Notes under the pieces: generated by a model
Database searches by the model: none
What the model saw: only the letters and a program-made list of their open reading frames with translations
Told to the model about the DNA's origin: nothing
Program-made: the position numbers and the translations under genes
Part shown: piece after piece, positions 61,262 through 64,000 of the stretch
Layout of the letters: every line of letters starts with the position of its first letter
Numbering within the stretch: the stretch's first letter is position 1
From: JAXGPF01 sp964463985
GTDB taxonomy: Bacteria; Verrucomicrobiota; Kiritimatiellia; JAAZAB01
NCBI GenBank assembly: GCA_964463985.1
Contig: CAYXEK010000007.1
Span: 18,730-82,729, forward strand
Length of the DNA stretch: 64,000 bases
Reading direction: 5' to 3'

Positions 61262-64000
61262 TTATTTGCATAGCGTACCCTCATCCTGAAATTCCGTGGC
61301 TTCAGTGCCCATTTCCAGTTGCAGGCCGCTGATCCAGACCGTCAGGCCGGAGGCGGGCCCAAAACTCACCACCCGCCCGCCCAGATTACGATTGCCGATG
61401 GGAAACACATTGCCGGTGATGCTGTAACGCTGCCACTCCTGCGTCAGCTTGAATACGGATTTGATTTTAGGGTCAGAGGAAAACATTTCGTTCAAATTAA
61501 ACGATATCCTACCGCCATCTTTATCGCATTTGGCATAGAATGAAAAAGTCATCTGTTCCGGCTTATCCGACACCAGCGGGTAGAAAACGCCATGCGTGCC
61601 CGCCCCCATCCACCTTTTTTCCGCGGGGTCAAGATGCATCCGCAGCGACGGGTTGCCGTTCCATAAAGTTTCGCTATCCACGCACCAATCCGAACCTTGC
61701 CGGCAAAGATCGCGATCGGTGCGGAGGGGACGGTAAAAGTCCGGAACTCCCGGCAGAAACTGGCGTTGAAAACATGGATTGGGAACATAATTCTTCCGCT
61801 GCCGCATTTGCGCGACGATGCCGGTCACATCCACGCCCACCGCCTGTTCATTGGTCAATGCCGTCATTTTCAAGCCCACCTGCACCGGGGCCATGACGCC
61901 GCCCGTCTCGCGGCCCGCTACTACTGCTGGCGGCGCCAGCTGCAACCGATACGCCCGCACCCCGTACCCCTCGATTTTATCCTTAAATTTCTCCCCCTCC
62001 AACTCCATTACCCTTTGTGCCTTTGCCCCTTTGCCCCTCTGTCCCTCTGCCCCTTTGCCCCTTTGCCCCTCATCTTCAAACATCCGCGCCGCCGCCTGCA
62101 ACNNNNNNNNNNNNNNNNNNNNNNNNNNNNNNNNNNNNNNNNNNNNNNNNNNNNNNNNNNNNNNNNNNNNNNNNNNNNNNNNNNNNNNNNNNNNNNNNNN
62201 NNTGCCCCTTTGCCCCTTTGCCCCTCATCTTCAAACATCCGCGCCGCCGCCTGCAACCCGCCGATCTGAAATTCCGTATCCACGGCATGGGCGACGATAT
62301 TGGCGGCCAGCAACAAATAATCGCCGCCGGGGTATTGGAACACCGCGGCATTGACCATGGGAAATTTTTCCTCCGCGGGATTGAAATTTGCGGGCGTGTA
62401 GCGGATATCCTGGGCGATTTCGCCGTTGAGCAGGGCCGGCGCGAATTCCTCCACCCGGGCGCAAATGGTTTGCAAGGCATGCCAGGCGTCCGGGCCGACG
62501 ACATTCGCCAGGCTGAAATACAACAAACCCTTCGCGCCATAGATCAGGCCCACATACATCTGGCACAGCATGCGCAATTTGTCCATGCCGATCGGGGTCC
62601 GGGCGGGATCCTGGATATTCGCGACCGGCACGAGCAGGACGACCTTATTGTCCTGCCGGCAGCGTTCCCGCAAGTTATACATTCCATAGGCGGTACAGAG
62701 CCCGGGTTCCGTGCGAATCCCCGCGGGACGGAACAGTTTCGGGTAGATATCATACCCCACAATCTCACCCCAGCTTGTCCAATTATCCCCGGCGGGAATA
62801 TGATACGAATACACCAGACATGCGGGACGATACGGATCAACGCCCTGCAACGTCTGCCAATACCACTCGGCCACGGCAATCCGCTCATCGGGATTGATCA
62901 GATTCGGCTCATCCACGTTGTAATAGGCCAGAAAATTCCGATGTTCCCGCAGGATTTGGGCATTCGCGATCAATTCCGGCTCCAATTTCCGATACCACCC
63001 CCGCTGGAAGGCCAGCCGTTCCGTCAGCGGCTGCGTCACCGGCGGCGGCGGCCATTTTACGTATCCCATCGGTTTCGGGTTGGGCGACATCCAATCCACC
63101 ACCAGCATGCCGTACTTATCCGCCAATTCCATGAACATGACGGCATTGGTATAAGCTTTTTCACGCACCAGCGTATTGAAGCCCAATTCGCTTAACAACT
63201 TGAACGTTGCCTCCTCGCCATCCGCGCTCATGCCCGTGGTAATCCCCAGACCAAGCGGATAGGTATATATGCCTACGGGGAAAAACGGCCGGCCATCTTT
63301 TAAAATCACGCCCTTGATCAAATCGGTTTTCACTTCAAAGCCGGGGCGGGGCTCTAATCGTTTGACGGACAGCGTTTTGGCGGATAGTTCCTTCCCCGCC
63401 GCGGCCAGGCTGACTTTCACGAGATTAACGCCGGGGTTCAGCGCGCTGACTGGAATCTCCGGATTCATGCGCGCCTGGACACTCGGAATTGTTGCCTGTT
63501 TTACACCATTGACTTCGATGGTCAATTCCGCCGCGCGCGCCAGTGCTTCCGGCAGGCCGAATTCCAGGTGAATCCGCGCGTTTTCTTCGGACGTGTAATA
63601 ACTGCGTCCGGCAAATGCTTTTTTAAAGACACGCAAGGCGGACAGGTCTTCGATCGCCATCCCTGCCAGCAGTTTGCCATCCGACGGATCAACGAGTTCC
63701 ACCCTAACCCGGCGTTCCCGCAAGTCGCCGGCCGGCACGCTTAAAACCAGTTCGCGCTTCCGCGCGTCCAGATTCACGAGTTCGGATAGTTTTTCCACCT
63801 CCCCGGCGCCCAGGTCCTCAACAACTTTCACCGCCACCTTGCCGGCAACCGGCGTGTAGCGGGTCAAGGTCAAATTGACATCGTAAACATATTCCCCAGC
63901 CTGTTCACGGAATACGGCGGCCGCCGCCGCGGCAATCCGGGGCGCAAATGGGACTTCCGGTTTAAACCCGCCCAGTCCGGCGACGGCGGAAAAATGTTTA
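61262..64000 (-). CDS. Secreted CBM9/barrel/jelly-roll glycosidase paralog D, N-terminus beyond window
   Basis: Reading starts at the window edge (AVAGLGGFKPEVPFAP at the CBM9 exit), so about 260 N-terminal residues, including the signal peptide, are missing. The barrel has YYNVDEPNL (Glu codon at 62908-62910), GYDIYP and RERCRQDNK, and the C-terminus WISGLQLEMGTEATEFQ. The gene is interrupted by 100 N, but both sides carry an identical 55-bp sequence; removing the duplicate and the Ns (155 bp) joins the two halves in frame. The 8-bp repeat is expanded to at least seven units here. It is followed by a GH28-like remnant. Confidence 0.78.
62013..62068. repeat. Expanded 8-bp coding tandem repeat in paralog D (7 units)
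   Basis: CTTTGTGC, CTTTGCCC, CTTTGCCC, CTCTGTCC, CTCTGCCC, CTTTGCCC and CTTTGCCC lie end to end, encoding a KG/QR-rich linker on the minus strand. The same tract has three units in paralogs A, B and C. Adding the compensating upstream deletion, D differs from A by 15 bp in this region, so the frame is kept. Confidence 0.85.
62103..62202. other. Scaffold gap of 100 N, probably artificial
   Basis: Exactly 100 N, the conventional size for gaps of unknown length. The 55 bp before it (62048-62102) and after it (62203-62257) are identical. The likely cause is two contigs that overlap by one k-mer of 55, with a gap inserted instead of a join. The tandem repeat beside it explains the assembly break. 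Confidence 0.8.

Noticed and set aside
62048..62257. Direct repeat of 55 bp flanking the N run as a biological duplication
   Set aside because: The identical flanks, the exact 100 N and the frame arithmetic fit two contigs that overlap by one k-mer, so it is treated as an assembly artefact.
1..64000. tRNA, rRNA or CRISPR content
   Set aside because: I looked for T-loop sequences of the GGTTCGAATCC type, rRNA landmarks and regularly spaced direct repeats and found none. A covariance-model search could still find an atypical tRNA.

Overview
The window looks like a chromosomal scaffold from an uncultured, GC-rich bacterium of the PVC superphylum, most likely a Lentisphaerota or Kiritimatiellota relative. 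This is an inference from gene content: expanded secreted glycosidases, UroD-family methyltransferases, creatininase and Gfo/Idh/MocA proteins, GntR regulators fused to solute-binding domains, and an operon of prepilin-like proteins. The scaffold contains one run of exactly 100 N (62103-62202). No rRNA, tRNA, CRISPR array, phage or full insertion sequence is visible.

Layout. 1-6.2 kb (minus strand): a truncated secreted beta-helix protein, a GH28-like beta-helix hydrolase, a nitrilase-family amidohydrolase, a Gfo/Idh/MocA oxidoreductase and a GntR-type regulator fused to a solute-binding domain. 6.3-11.8 kb (plus): hisD-hisC, then Wzt-like ATPase, SAM methyltransferase and gmhA (surface polysaccharide). 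11.8-13.4 kb (minus): rplU-rpmA-obgE. 13.7-18.9 kb (plus): a YdjM-like membrane protein, a creatininase-family amidohydrolase, a glycosidase-like protein and a secreted alpha/beta hydrolase. 18.9-21.9 kb: a divergent pair, an anaerobic sulfatase-maturating enzyme and a DUF1846 protein. 22.4-29.2 kb (plus): seven tightly packed genes that read as two successive PilV/PilW/PilX-like trios separated by a small membrane protein. 29.4-43.1 kb: UroD-family proteins, a DhnA-type aldolase, a thioredoxin-like protein, an unknown secreted protein, an AraC regulator, a corrinoid protein, an alpha-L-fucosidase, bioB and a CPA2 antiporter. 43.3-64 kb (minus): a carbohydrate-degradation block with four paralogous secreted proteins of about 1,100 aa (CBM9-like domain, clan-A-like barrel, C-terminal jelly roll), interleaved with GH42, a GHL6-like glycosidase, a beta-helix protein and an alpha/alpha-barrel protein.

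Three things stand out. (1) A dispersed element of about 120 bp has an 18-bp perfect terminal inverted repeat in its best copy, three internal hairpins (cloverleaf-like) and 4-bp target duplications. There are five copies plus two fragments, and one copy forms the 5' end of a hydrolase gene. (2) The four glycosidase paralogs all carry an 8-bp tandem repeat inside the coding sequence at the same domain junction. It is expanded in the copy at the scaffold gap, and the paralogs show mosaic blocks of perfect identity that suggest gene conversion. (3) The doubled PilV/W/X-like module has large beta-rich passengers and no motor or secretin genes nearby.

The genes fit a heterotroph that breaks down fucose-, galactose- and perhaps uronate-containing (possibly sulfated) glycans outside the cell, with corrinoid/UroD-type methyl transfer alongside. 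Several promoters place the -10 box only 6-9 nt before the start codon with no Shine-Dalgarno sequence, suggesting leaderless transcripts.
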